From assembly GCA_016937975.1 (NCBI GenBank), contig JAFGVN010000052.1, positions 47,188 through 111,187 of the forward strand: a stretch of 64,000 nt of DNA, given 5' to 3'. Below, one piece after another: positions 41,235-50,992 of the stretch (its first letter is position 1; every line of letters starts with the position of its first letter). The notes beneath the pieces are model-generated. The model did no database searches. It saw only the letters and a list, made by a program, of their open reading frames with translations, and was not told the origin of the DNA. The translations under genes were made by a program, and so were the position numbers. This stretch comes from Clostridia bacterium (GTDB lineage Bacteria; Bacillota; Clostridia; Peptostreptococcales; Acidaminobacteraceae).

Positions 41235-42118
41235 CTCATATCCTCTAAAATATATTCAACAATGTTTTTAGAAACATCAATTCCTGTACATTCAAAAATA
41301 CTTTTAAAATGAGGATTGCCGTTAACCTCGCATAAGATAGGTCCATCTTCACCAAACAACAAGTCTACACCTGCAAAATCCAAGTTAAGAATCTCTGTGC
41401 TTTTTAAAGCAAGTTGAATTTCAGCTTCAGTAGGTTCATAGGGTAATGCGTGACCTCCTGCAGTGATATTCGCTCTAAAATCAGTTTCCGATACACGCAT
41501 CATGGCAGTGATAAACTTTTGATTTACAATATTAATGCGGATATCCTTACCATGACTTGAGGCGATATATTCTTGGAACAAGTGAGTTTTTGGTCCGATA
41601 GCTTTCACACAGGCAATCAGTTCCTCATAAGAATCCACTTTGTAAACTTGTTGACCAAAAGAACCATAGACCTCTTTAATAATCATAGGCAAACCTAGAG
41701 CCTTTATGACATACTCATAAAATGTAAAATCGGTTATCTCTGAATTAGAATATACCATAGGTGCTAAAATGGTTTTTGGAATGCGAATGTTCTCATAAGC
41801 AAAAGCTTGAACCATGGCACCTTTATGATCACATAAATGAATGCCTTCAGCGTTGTTATAGACCTTTATACCTAGAAGTTCAAAGTGTTTGCATAATGGA
41901 ATGTCTTTATCCCATGAAATCACAAAATCTGGCATATCGTAGTTTTTCACATGCTTAAGAAGAGGTTGAGAATGTTCATCAAATAACATGATCAGTTCAT
42001 TGTTCTTAACAACTTTCATTTCTAAGCCATAGTCTTCTCCAGTTTTCTTTAACCACAGTACCAGTTCATAAATCTTATCTGAGTTTAATTGTCCATTGTA
42101 TAGAATCCAACCAATCAT
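41231..42118 (-). CDS. RimK-like ATP-grasp ligase (second copy)
   Basis: MIIKEVYGSFGQQVYKV, FQEYIASSHGKDIRINIV, LDFAGVDLLFGEDGPILCEVNGNPHFKS. Confidence 0.88.
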   Translation of the reverse strand: MIGWILYNGQLNSDKIYELVLWLKKTGEDYGLEMKVVKNNELIMLFDEHSQPLLKHVKNYDMPDFVISWDKDIPLCKHFELLGIKVYNNAEGIHLCDHKGAMVQAFAYENIRIPKTILAPMVYSNSEITDFTFYEYVIKALGLPMIIKEVYGSFGQQVYKVDSYEELIACVKAIGPKTHLFQEYIASSHGKDIRINIVNQKFITAMMRVSETDFRANITAGGHALPYEPTEAEIQLALKSTEILNLDFAGVDLLFGEDGPILCEVNGNPHFKSIFECTGIDVSKNIVEYILEDMR

Positions 42119-42966
42119 TTCATTTGCTCCTTTATATGACTTAACATAGCCTTAGGAATGTTATATTTTGATGTTAATCCAATAGTTCTAAATCCTGGGA
42201 CACCATTGACTTCACAGATGGTATAGCCTGTTTCAGTAAACATAATGTCTACCCCTGCAAAATCCAAATTCAGTGCCTTGGCACTTTCTTCAGCCAAATA
42301 GGCAATTTCAGGAGTGAGGTCGTGACTTAAAGCAGAGCCCCCTTGAGAAAAATTGGACTTGAAATCACCCTGTGATACTCTTAAAACCGATGTAACCGCC
42401 TTATTACCAATGACATGTACTCTAATATCCTTTCCAAAGGACGCTTGAACATATTCTTGATAAAGAGGCATTTGACATTTCCTTAATGCCTCTTCAAATC
42501 CCTCCAAATCCTTAATTAGAAAAACCTGCTCTCCTTTTTTTCCATAAATATCTTTGACAATAAAAGGTATTCCTAGTGCTTCCTTTAAAAAGTCAAAAGA
42601 TACATCATGTTCTGTAAAAAATGTTTTTGGTGTAGGTAAATTTGCTTTTGTCAAAAGTTGATGGGTCTTCCATTTATCCAAACAATCTGCCATGGCCTTA
42701 GCATGATTAAAAGTTTTTATACCTGCCATTTCAAAGTGTTCTAAAAGCCCTTGGTCATAACATCGTGTAAAAACGGCATCAGGTAGATCAACTTTTATAC
42801 CCTGATGATAAAAATCAAATCCTTTATTGACTGAAACGACAATATCTTCTGTAAACAATATTTTTACATCTATATCTAAAGCTTTTGCTTCATCTTCCAT
42901 CCAACTCAATGCATTGTTTTTCTTAGGATCGAGGACTATTTTTGAATAAATTATCCATAGTTTCAT
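42115..42966 (-). CDS. RimK-like ATP-grasp ligase (first copy)
   Basis: FIVKDIYGKKGEQVFLI, YQEYVQASFGKDIRVHVIG, LDFAGVDIMFTETGYTICEVNGVPGFRT. Confidence 0.88.
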   Translation of the reverse strand: MKLWIIYSKIVLDPKKNNALSWMEDEAKALDIDVKILFTEDIVVSVNKGFDFYHQGIKVDLPDAVFTRCYDQGLLEHFEMAGIKTFNHAKAMADCLDKWKTHQLLTKANLPTPKTFFTEHDVSFDFLKEALGIPFIVKDIYGKKGEQVFLIKDLEGFEEALRKCQMPLYQEYVQASFGKDIRVHVIGNKAVTSVLRVSQGDFKSNFSQGGSALSHDLTPEIAYLAEESAKALNLDFAGVDIMFTETGYTICEVNGVPGFRTIGLTSKYNIPKAMLSHIKEQMK

Positions 42967-43070
42967 AAATTTCTCCTTTATCGTGTTTTATCAGAACACC
43001 TTAGGGTATATCTCATTTATGATAATAACATTTTTTGTGTTGTCTGACTACTGGGAAGGGAGGTTTTTAC

Positions 43071-43412
43071 ATGGAGCACGGATGGATCAAAGTAGGTCAA
43101 CCAAAGACTTATCAGGAAGATGAGCTGATCCATATCCATAAAGGTCAAAGAGCAGTATTATGTGTTTTGAAAGGTGAGATTTATAACTTACTTAATGGGA
43201 ACATTTTAAAACCAGGCATGTTTTATGAACATCATATGGAAGATAACGAGTTGGATTTAAAAGCAGTATCAGAATCTGCATTAATTACAATTGAATGTGA
43301 TGAAATACAATCAGAAAAACATCTAATGGAACGAATTTTGACATCAACAATGGATTATATTTCTGAATTAAAGGATAAATTATTATTAGAAAACCCATCT
43401 ATACGACCATAG
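43071..43412 (+). CDS. Small hypothetical protein (cyclic-nucleotide-binding/cupin-like)
   Basis: ATG 43071 with RBS gggaggtt; IHKGQRAVLCVLKGEIYNLLNGNILKPGMFYE pattern. Confidence 0.5.
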   Translation: MEHGWIKVGQPKTYQEDELIHIHKGQRAVLCVLKGEIYNLLNGNILKPGMFYEHHMEDNELDLKAVSESALITIECDEIQSEKHLMERILTSTMDYISELKDKLLLENPSIRP

Positions 43413-43435
43413 TCGTTAGATGGGTTTTTTAAAGT

Positions 43436-44032
43436 TTACTTTGTTTTATCAAATAATGTTGTTTTAGATTCCTCTTTTTTAAGAAGTCTTCCAATATTTG
43501 CACGATGTTTAAAGATAATAAAACATCCGATGAATAAAGCTATATAATGTACCAGAGGTTGATCATAAACAAACCAAGCAATGATCGGATAAATTGCTGC
43601 AGCGGTAATTGAAGCCAAAGACACATATTTTGTTCCTCTGACGACAATTAACATGTAAATGAGTAAAATCAATGCAATCAGTGGGTTTGTACCAATAATC
43701 ATTCCACCTGCTGTTGCAACTCCTTTTCCCCCTTTAAAACCTAAGGTTACAGGATAACAGTGTCCAATCACTGCTGCTGCACCAGCAATATAAGCGCCTT
43801 CAGGTCCAATGAAAATGTGCCCTAACAGTGCAGGCATGATTCCTTTGAAAACATCACCTAGTAAAGCAATTAAAGCCGCTTTTTTTCCTACGGTTCTTAA
43901 AACATTTGTTGCACCAGCATTTCCACTTCCATGTTTTCTAACATCGATGTTGCCCATAAATTTTCCTACTAAGTATGAGCAAGGGATTGTTCCAATAAAA
44001 TAGCCTATTAAAATTAAAATGATATATTTCAT
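43436..44032 (-). CDS. plsY: Glycerol-3-phosphate acyltransferase PlsY
   Basis: GYFIGTIPCSYLVGK, DVRKHGSGNAGATNVLRTVGKK, GFKGGKGVATAGG. Confidence 0.96.
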   Translation of the reverse strand: MKYIILILIGYFIGTIPCSYLVGKFMGNIDVRKHGSGNAGATNVLRTVGKKAALIALLGDVFKGIMPALLGHIFIGPEGAYIAGAAAVIGHCYPVTLGFKGGKGVATAGGMIIGTNPLIALILLIYMLIVVRGTKYVSLASITAAAIYPIIAWFVYDQPLVHYIALFIGCFIIFKHRANIGRLLKKEESKTTLFDKTK

Positions 44033-44180
44033 AATGCCTCCATCTTTATTATTCTAACATGTAATAGAACAATTTTTAAGTATAAAATATAAAAGTATTA
44101 TACCAGTTATTAGCACCAGGTGTCAAATTAGAATTATTCTCTTTTTTTTTCTTTTATGGTATCATAAAGGATAAGAAAAG

Positions 44181-45095
44181 ATGAGGAGAATTTTTATGGA
44201 ATGGACAATGAGTGATGGTATTAACCTTGTTTCAAGAAAATGGGAAGCTGAAAATCCGAAAGCTGTTTTACTTTTAGTACATGGTATGGCAGAACATATT
44301 GACAGGTATCATTTTTTTGCAGATTATTTAGCCCAAAATCAAGTAATAGTGTATGGTTATGATCAAAGAGGTCATGGCAAAACAGCAGGTTCTGTAGATC
44401 ACTTAGGCTATTTTGGTAAAGCAGGTTGGGAAAGAGTCGTTGATGATGTGAATGAGGTTATTTTATGGCTTCAAGCTGAACATCCTGAATTGCCTGTTTT
44501 TTTAATGGGACATAGTATGGGTTCATTTGTTGTAAGAAATTACCTACATCATCATGGGCACTTAAATGGCGTCATCATTTCAGGCACAGGTGGTAATCCT
44601 GGATTTCAAGGACAGCTTTTGAAAAATATCGCCAAATTACAAGTTGCTTTTAAAGGAGAAAAAGCACCTTCAACATTAATAGATGGTTTAACCAATAAAA
44701 CCTTTATGAAGAAAATTAAATCACCTGAGTCAAAATGCGATTGGTTAAGTCGCGACAAAGTTGAAGTAAAAAAATATGTAGATGATCCATATTGTGGGAC
44801 TGTATTTTCAACAAGCTTTTATAGAGATTTATTCGAAGCCGTTATTTTTACAAATTCTGTGAAATGTGTGGAGAATTATCCTAAACAATTGCCGGTATTA
44901 ATTTTTTCTGGAGAAGAAGATCCTGTAGGGGAATATGGGAAAGGTGTTCGAAAAGTTGTAGATTTATTGAAAATAACAGGCCAGGAAGATGTAAAATTAA
45001 AATTATATCCAGGTGGTCGTCATGAGATGTTAAATGAATTGAATCGACATGAAGTCTTTTCTGATGTATTGGAATGGATCAATTCAAAATTATAG
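44181..45095 (+). CDS. Alpha/beta hydrolase (monoacylglycerol lipase-like)
   Basis: LLLVHGMAEHIDRY, GYDQRGHGKTAG, FLMGHSMGSFVVRNYL. Confidence 0.9.
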   Translation: MRRIFMEWTMSDGINLVSRKWEAENPKAVLLLVHGMAEHIDRYHFFADYLAQNQVIVYGYDQRGHGKTAGSVDHLGYFGKAGWERVVDDVNEVILWLQAEHPELPVFLMGHSMGSFVVRNYLHHHGHLNGVIISGTGGNPGFQGQLLKNIAKLQVAFKGEKAPSTLIDGLTNKTFMKKIKSPESKCDWLSRDKVEVKKYVDDPYCGTVFSTSFYRDLFEAVIFTNSVKCVENYPKQLPVLIFSGEEDPVGEYGKGVRKVVDLLKITGQEDVKLKLYPGGRHEMLNELNRHEVFSDVLEWINSKL

Positions 45096-45105
45096 AGAGG
45101 TAAAA

Positions 45106-45816
45106 ATGAGAAAGTCAAATATTTTGGTTGTAGAAGATGAAAGAGAAATTGGTATCTTGTTAAAAAAATACCTGGAAAATGAAGGATACAATGTTGTATT
45201 AAAAGAAGATGGATTATTAGGTTTAAGTGCCTTCAAAAATGATGTTTTTGACTTGGTGATTTCAGATATCATGATGCCAAATATGGATGGTATTGCATTG
45301 TGCAATCAAATTAGACATATTTCTAATGTGCCTATTATCTTCTTAACCGCTAAAGATGATGAAACAGATAAACTAATTGGATTGATGCAAGGTGCGGATG
45401 ATTACATTACAAAGCCTTTCAGTGTAAGAGAAGTGGTAGCCCGTGTTAAATCTACATTGAGAAGATACTTGGAACTGAACCAAGGATTACCTATGAATGC
45501 AATGGTGGAAACTGGAGATTTAGTAATTGATTTTACAAATTGCATAGTCATGAAAAATAATGAAGAGTTACAGTTGCGGTCAAAAGAATTTGAAATTTTA
45601 GCTTTGTTAGCCAAATCACCTGGAAAGGTATTCAGTAAAGGTAAAATTTTTGAAGCCGTATGGCATAATGAATATTTAGGTGATGATAATACGGTTATGG
45701 TACATATGAGACGATTAAGAAAAAAAATCGAAGATGATTCGAACAATCCAAGATATATTCAAACTGTTTGGGGCTTAGGCTATAAGTTTGCAGCAGAGGA
45801 GATCAAGAATGGATAA
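45106..45816 (+). CDS. OmpR-family response regulator
   Basis: LVVEDEREIGILLKKYLENEGY, DLVISDIMMPNMDG, DNTVMVHMRRLRKKIE. Confidence 0.93.
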   Translation: MRKSNILVVEDEREIGILLKKYLENEGYNVVLKEDGLLGLSAFKNDVFDLVISDIMMPNMDGIALCNQIRHISNVPIIFLTAKDDETDKLIGLMQGADDYITKPFSVREVVARVKSTLRRYLELNQGLPMNAMVETGDLVIDFTNCIVMKNNEELQLRSKEFEILALLAKSPGKVFSKGKIFEAVWHNEYLGDDNTVMVHMRRLRKKIEDDSNNPRYIQTVWGLGYKFAAEEIKNG

Positions 45817-46822
45817 AATTTATATCCGTGTTGTAGTTCTGAGCATAGCCATAATTGGGGTTATGCTCACTTTAGTTTATAAGAGCTATATTATATTATA
45901 TCCTTTCATTGGTATAATCATGTTGGAAGGTTATTTGATTTGGCATTATTTAAAAAGCAGAAAAGATCTTAATGATTTAATTAAGAACCTTAAGACCTTT
46001 CGTGTAACACAAAGAACGCAAAAACTTCTTGTTCAAAAGGAATCTGAGTATAAAGAACTTGTCTTCGAAGTGAATTATCTCGTTGAAGCCTATGAGCAGT
46101 TAAAAATTGATAAACAACAGCAGTCTTCAAACAACAAGCAATTATTATCTAACTTATCCCATGACATTAGAACACCATTGACTTCAATTATTGGTTATGT
46201 TGACGCTTTAAATGATGGGATTATTACCAGTGAAGAGGAATTTGAAGAGTTCATTGGTATCTTATCAATGAAATCGAAGAATCTAAAAGAATTGACTGAT
46301 CAAATATTCAATGTAGCAAGAATAGATGCAGAAGATGTTCTGATTAACTTTGAATATATTGAGTTAAATGAATTTTTAACCAATATTCTCATTGATTTTA
46401 TACCTCAATTTGAAAAACTGGAATTAAAATTGGAAAATGAAATTTCAGAAGAAAAGTTTATGGTTCAAGCAGATCGTGTTGCCTTGACAAGAATCTTTCA
46501 AAATATCATGAAGAATGCCATTCAACATGGCAAGTCGGGTAAAGTCATTGGTATGAAATCTTATATAGCGAATGATTTTTATCGCGTGATCATTTGGGAC
46601 AGAGGGAAAGGTATACCTAAATCAAAGCAACAATATATTTTTGAAAGACTTTATAAAGTTGATGATGCCAGAAAAATGGATTCCTCCAACTCAGGTTTAG
46701 GCATGGCTATCGCAAAAAAACTTGTGTTAAAGCATAATGGTAACATTTTTCTTAAAAGTGAAGAAAATAAATTGACTGAGTTTTTTGTAGAATTACCAGT
46801 GATGAAAGAGTTAAATATATGA
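45809..46822 (+). CDS. Sensor histidine kinase with two N-terminal TM segments
   Basis: LLSNLSHDIRTPLTSIIGY, IMKNAIQHGKSG, SNSGLGMAIAKKL. Confidence 0.92.
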   Translation: MDKIYIRVVVLSIAIIGVMLTLVYKSYIILYPFIGIIMLEGYLIWHYLKSRKDLNDLIKNLKTFRVTQRTQKLLVQKESEYKELVFEVNYLVEAYEQLKIDKQQQSSNNKQLLSNLSHDIRTPLTSIIGYVDALNDGIITSEEEFEEFIGILSMKSKNLKELTDQIFNVARIDAEDVLINFEYIELNEFLTNILIDFIPQFEKLELKLENEISEEKFMVQADRVALTRIFQNIMKNAIQHGKSGKVIGMKSYIANDFYRVIIWDRGKGIPKSKQQYIFERLYKVDDARKMDSSNSGLGMAIAKKLVLKHNGNIFLKSEENKLTEFFVELPVMKELNI

Positions 46823-47745
46823 TACAACTTCAATTGGAAGCTATTGAAAAGAAATATCAAAATACCAATATTAAAAATTTCAATTTATCGGTCAAGTATG
46901 GTGAAATATATGGTTTAGTATGTGATGACTATGATACAAAAAAACTGCTAGGGAAAATAATTACAGGTTTAGCTAAGCCGACGAAGGGAAGAGTTATCTA
47001 TTTTTCTCGAAAAAGAAAACACGGTGCTACCCATCATTTAAGAAGAGTTGGCATTGCAACTGATGATGTTTATTTTTATGAGGAAATGTCTGGTTACGAA
47101 AATATTCGCTTGTATATTGATGCTTATAAGAAACGTTTAAATAAATTAGACACATTATCGATGAATGCTAGAATAGAGCAATACTTCAAGTTGTTTAATT
47201 TAATGACGAGTAAAAATGTACCTGTTAAAAAGTATTCACAAGGGATGAGACAAAAGCTTAAATTGATTAGAGCCTTTGTAATTGAACCGAGAATACTTAT
47301 TCTTGATGATCCCTTTGTAGCTTTGGATCCTGTAACCATTAAACAGTTGATTCAACATTTGAAATTCCTTTCAAGAAAGAAAGGTGTCTCCATTTTGTTA
47401 TTGACTACCATGGCAACATTTCTGGATACTTTTGTGGATCGTATTGGTCTTGTTAGAAACGAAACTTTAATTGATGAAATGACCCATGAAGAACTCAAGT
47501 TCCATCAACAATCCTATCTTGCTGTTCAAAGCGAACAACTTCCATATTTATTAACAGTCATAGAACGAAAATTGAATATCTATGATTACGAAGTTGTAAA
47601 TGACACTACCGTTCATATAGTAGAGAATTTAGGTCGTTTAAAAACTTTGCATAAAATCCTGATGGATGAAGGCGTTCATGTTCAAGAAATGAAATATGGT
47701 TTTGATAGTTTAGAGCATTTTTACTTAGAAAAAATAGGGGAGTAA
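46819..47745 (+). CDS. ABC ATP-binding protein with degenerate Walker A and H-loop
   Basis: Fold aligns to BcrA-type ATPases, but the Walker A position reads GLVCDDYDTKKLLG and the H-loop reads LLLTTMATFLD; YSQGM signature and ILILDDPF retained. Confidence 0.85.
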   Translation: MIQLQLEAIEKKYQNTNIKNFNLSVKYGEIYGLVCDDYDTKKLLGKIITGLAKPTKGRVIYFSRKRKHGATHHLRRVGIATDDVYFYEEMSGYENIRLYIDAYKKRLNKLDTLSMNARIEQYFKLFNLMTSKNVPVKKYSQGMRQKLKLIRAFVIEPRILILDDPFVALDPVTIKQLIQHLKFLSRKKGVSILLLTTMATFLDTFVDRIGLVRNETLIDEMTHEELKFHQQSYLAVQSEQLPYLLTVIERKLNIYDYEVVNDTTVHIVENLGRLKTLHKILMDEGVHVQEMKYGFDSLEHFYLEKIGE

Positions 47746-48465
47746 ATGAATAATCTCATTAAAATTGAATTTAAAAAGATTGTTAAGACAACGTATTTTT
47801 TAGCGAGTTTTTTAATTATGGGTATTTTACCTATGGTTTCATTAATGTTGCTGTTGTTACAACCGACAGGTTTCGTGAGTGGTGATTTTAATCGGTTAAA
47901 TATCCTTTTAATGGCATTGGTCATGTCAAAGACTGTATTCCCGATTATTGCTATGTCATTAATACAAATTGGACATGGGTTATCAGGCTTGAAAAGTATT
48001 TATTTGACGCCAATTAACAGAGGTAAAATCATCATGTCAAAGGTATGGATGGCTTTTATATGGATGACAATTCTTATAATTTTTTCAATAGCCATTGTCG
48101 TCATTATAGAACTCATTTTATTTAGGAATATGAAAGTTTTCGGTTTAGTTTTGCACACCTTAAAAATCTATGGTTATATTGCACTCTATAGTTTTGTATT
48201 TCAGCTGGTTGGTATGGTTCTAACATTGATTATTGGGAATATTTTAGTACCTTCATTGATCTTAATCAGTTACATGATTTGCGAATATGGTTTGCAATTA
48301 CAATATATGATATCTTTTCTACCAGGAGCTATACCTGCATATTTATCAGGTGTTTCAGGGGCTTATCCCATGATTAATACAGCAATTTTTGTTCATGTAG
48401 GTATTGGTTTAGTTGCTTTGGTATTTTTATTAATAAAGTTGATTCATCAGGATTATTTAGATTAG
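47746..48465 (+). CDS. ABC transporter permease
   Basis: Six hydrophobic segments, directly after the ATPase gene. Confidence 0.75.
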   Translation: MNNLIKIEFKKIVKTTYFLASFLIMGILPMVSLMLLLLQPTGFVSGDFNRLNILLMALVMSKTVFPIIAMSLIQIGHGLSGLKSIYLTPINRGKIIMSKVWMAFIWMTILIIFSIAIVVIIELILFRNMKVFGLVLHTLKIYGYIALYSFVFQLVGMVLTLIIGNILVPSLILISYMICEYGLQLQYMISFLPGAIPAYLSGVSGAYPMINTAIFVHVGIGLVALVFLLIKLIHQDYLD

Positions 48466-48472
48466 AGGGACT

Positions 48473-49381
48473 ATGCGTGCAAATATAGAAATAAAAGACG
48501 TTTCAAAACATTATGGCAAGACCGTAGTCGTTGATCAATTAAATTTTAAAATAATGCCTGGAGAGATCTTTGCTCTTCTAGGTCTGAATGGTGCTGGAAA
48601 GACAACAACTTTAAAAATGATGCTAGGACTTACAATACCAACACAGGGAGAAATCCGTTATTTTAACAAGTCCTTTCATGAGAACCGTAATTACATATTG
48701 CCGAGAATAGGAAGCGTTATTGAACATCCAGGGTTTTATGATCATTTAACAGTGTACGAAAATTTCAAGTTGATCACAAATATTGTTGGTCTTCATGAAG
48801 AAGACTCCATTTTTGATTTGTTAAGACTAGTCAATTTGGATTTCAAATTATATGATAAAGTAAAAACCTTGAATTTGCAGGAAAAACAAAAACTAGCAAT
48901 TGCAAGGGCATTACTGAATAATCCATTGATTTTATTGTTAGATGAACCTTTTAATGGATTGGATGTAAAATCTGTGAATGAAATGAGAAACATCTTAATG
49001 CGCTTAGCTAATGAGAGAAAGGTTTCAATTATCATCGCAAGTCATGTGTTGTCAGAAATTGAAAAGATAGCAAGTCGTATCGCTGTGATTCATCATGGCA
49101 AGATTATTCAGATATTTGATCAAGCATATTTGAAAGGTAATTCCATGTCTAGAACAGTCATAAAAGCTGACGACATGAAACTTCTATACCAACGATTAAA
49201 AGAAGCGGGATATAAAGAGTTTTTATTGAAAGAACAATATATTTACTTAAATGAAGCGATTCAACTTGATGAGCTGTCTCAAAAACTGGACTTGAATAAT
49301 CTTAATATAATTGAGTGTTATAAAAAAGCGATAACACTTGAGGATTATTTCGTAGAATTAGTTGGTGGTGAAATGATATGA
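48473..49381 (+). CDS. ABC ATP-binding protein, BcrA type, with non-canonical signature
   Basis: GLNGAGKTTTLKMMLG, LLLDEPFNGLD, IIASHVLSE intact; signature region reads LNLQEKQKLAIARAL. Confidence 0.9.
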   Translation: MRANIEIKDVSKHYGKTVVVDQLNFKIMPGEIFALLGLNGAGKTTTLKMMLGLTIPTQGEIRYFNKSFHENRNYILPRIGSVIEHPGFYDHLTVYENFKLITNIVGLHEEDSIFDLLRLVNLDFKLYDKVKTLNLQEKQKLAIARALLNNPLILLLDEPFNGLDVKSVNEMRNILMRLANERKVSIIIASHVLSEIEKIASRIAVIHHGKIIQIFDQAYLKGNSMSRTVIKADDMKLLYQRLKEAGYKEFLLKEQYIYLNEAIQLDELSQKLDLNNLNIIECYKKAITLEDYFVELVGGEMI

Positions 49382-50115
49382 TGAATTTGCTTGTTAACGA
49401 ATGGATTAAATTTAGAGCTTCTAAAACTGTTGTTTTAACCTTATTAACCTCAATATGCATTCCACTTTTAGTAGCTTTTGTTGTAGTCATCTTGAATGCA
49501 AGTACCAGTCATGATGTCATTACAGTGGATGATATCATGGGAATGAATTTACGCTTTCTCTTGAAAACCATCGGACTCATATTTTATCCCTATTTAGCTG
49601 CTGATATCATTGCAAGAGAATATTATTATGATACATTAAAGTTCCAGCTGACTATTCCAATCTCGAGAGAACACTTTTATTTTGCAAAGGTGGCTTTTGT
49701 AACATTAGTAACTTTAATTTTTGGAACGATTCATTTTGTACTGGCATTAGTGTCTACAAAAGTGCTTTTAAGAACTACTCTTGATTTTTCTTCGACAATA
49801 AGTTATTGGATTTTATTCTTAAAAGGTAATTTTTTAATGTTGCCATTTTCATATTTTGCTTTAACTTTGACCGTGATTTTTAGAAAGAAATTTATACCAA
49901 TGAGTATATCTATTACCATGTTCTTAACAGGAATACTTTTTAGTCGACAGATGTTTAGTCATTTGTTGCCATGGACTATGCCAACAAGGCTTATATTTGT
50001 TGATCGGATGCAAAATGTTAATTTTTCAATAAGCTATACATATTTGACTTTATATCTTTTTGCAATCATTAGTTTTTTTACAGGATATAAGCATTTAATG
50101 GAGGATGAGATATAA
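49378..50115 (+). CDS. ABC-2 type permease
   Basis: Six TM segments; ADIIAREYYYDTLKFQLTIPISREHFYFAK typical of BcrB-like permeases. Confidence 0.82.
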   Translation: MMNLLVNEWIKFRASKTVVLTLLTSICIPLLVAFVVVILNASTSHDVITVDDIMGMNLRFLLKTIGLIFYPYLAADIIAREYYYDTLKFQLTIPISREHFYFAKVAFVTLVTLIFGTIHFVLALVSTKVLLRTTLDFSSTISYWILFLKGNFLMLPFSYFALTLTVIFRKKFIPMSISITMFLTGILFSRQMFSHLLPWTMPTRLIFVDRMQNVNFSISYTYLTLYLFAIISFFTGYKHLMEDEI

Positions 50116-50654
50116 TGTACGAAACAACAAGATTACAACTTTGTACAGCACATGAAGTTGATGTGACGTCTGTATTGGAATATTACCAAGAGAACAAGAT
50201 ACATTTAATGCCCTATGAACCTGTTAGAAATGAGAGTTATTATACCCTTAGAGAGCAAGGAATCATGTTAAGGGAAGATCGAGAACGACTAGATTCAGGT
50301 GTTGCCTTAAAATTGTTTATTAAGCTTAAAAATCATAACAAGGTCATTGGTATTGTACACTTTTCACAGTTAATTATGGGTGCTTTCTGTTCTTGTTTTG
50401 TTGGCTATAATTTACATGAATCCTATGTAGGTTATGGTTACATGACAGAAGCCCTTACAAAAGGGGTTCAGATTATGTTTGATGAATATGGACTACATCG
50501 TATAGAAGGCAATATTATGCCAAGAAATAAAAGGTCCATTCAAACAGTCCTTAATGTAGGTTTTCATGAAGAAGGATTGGCACAAAAATATTTGAAAATC
50601 AATGGAATATGGGAAGATCACATTCATTATGTGATTCTAAATGAACTCCTATGA
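50115..50654 (+). CDS. GNAT acetyltransferase, RimJ type
   Basis: GYNLHESYVGYGYMTEALTKGVQIMFDEYGLHRIEGNIMPRNKRSIQTVLNVGFHEEG. Confidence 0.9.
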   Translation: MYETTRLQLCTAHEVDVTSVLEYYQENKIHLMPYEPVRNESYYTLREQGIMLREDRERLDSGVALKLFIKLKNHNKVIGIVHFSQLIMGAFCSCFVGYNLHESYVGYGYMTEALTKGVQIMFDEYGLHRIEGNIMPRNKRSIQTVLNVGFHEEGLAQKYLKINGIWEDHIHYVILNELL

Positions 50655-50992
50655 AAAAAATAATACCTTTAATATTAACCAGTATCTTAATACTGATAAC
50701 TTTCAATAAGAGATTAGAAATTCCTTGACCTTTTAATCAATACGTCGGTGACGTTGTATTAGGGTTGTTTATTTATAGTATTTTATTATTTCTGAAGAAA
50801 AACAGCAATTTGACCATGGTAATAGGCATTCTTATTTATCTGCCTTTATTCTTTATGGCTCAACAGATTCATCAAGTGATGCTCATGTTTTATTTTCATC
50901 TGGATTTTAAATGGATTTATTGGTTAAGTTATTCTGGTGGGATTCTAATAGCATCCGTTATACATGATGGTCTATTAAAAAGAAAAGGTTAA
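50651..50992 (+). pseudogene. DUF2809-like small membrane protein ORF containing in-frame UGA (50726-50728): nonsense-interrupted gene or candidate selenoprotein
   Basis: ATGA overlap with the preceding GNAT stop; MKKIIPLILTSILILITFNKRLEIP[UGA]PFNQYVGDVVLGLFIYSILLFLKKNSN...; frame identical to track ORF 50765..50992. Confidence 0.6.
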
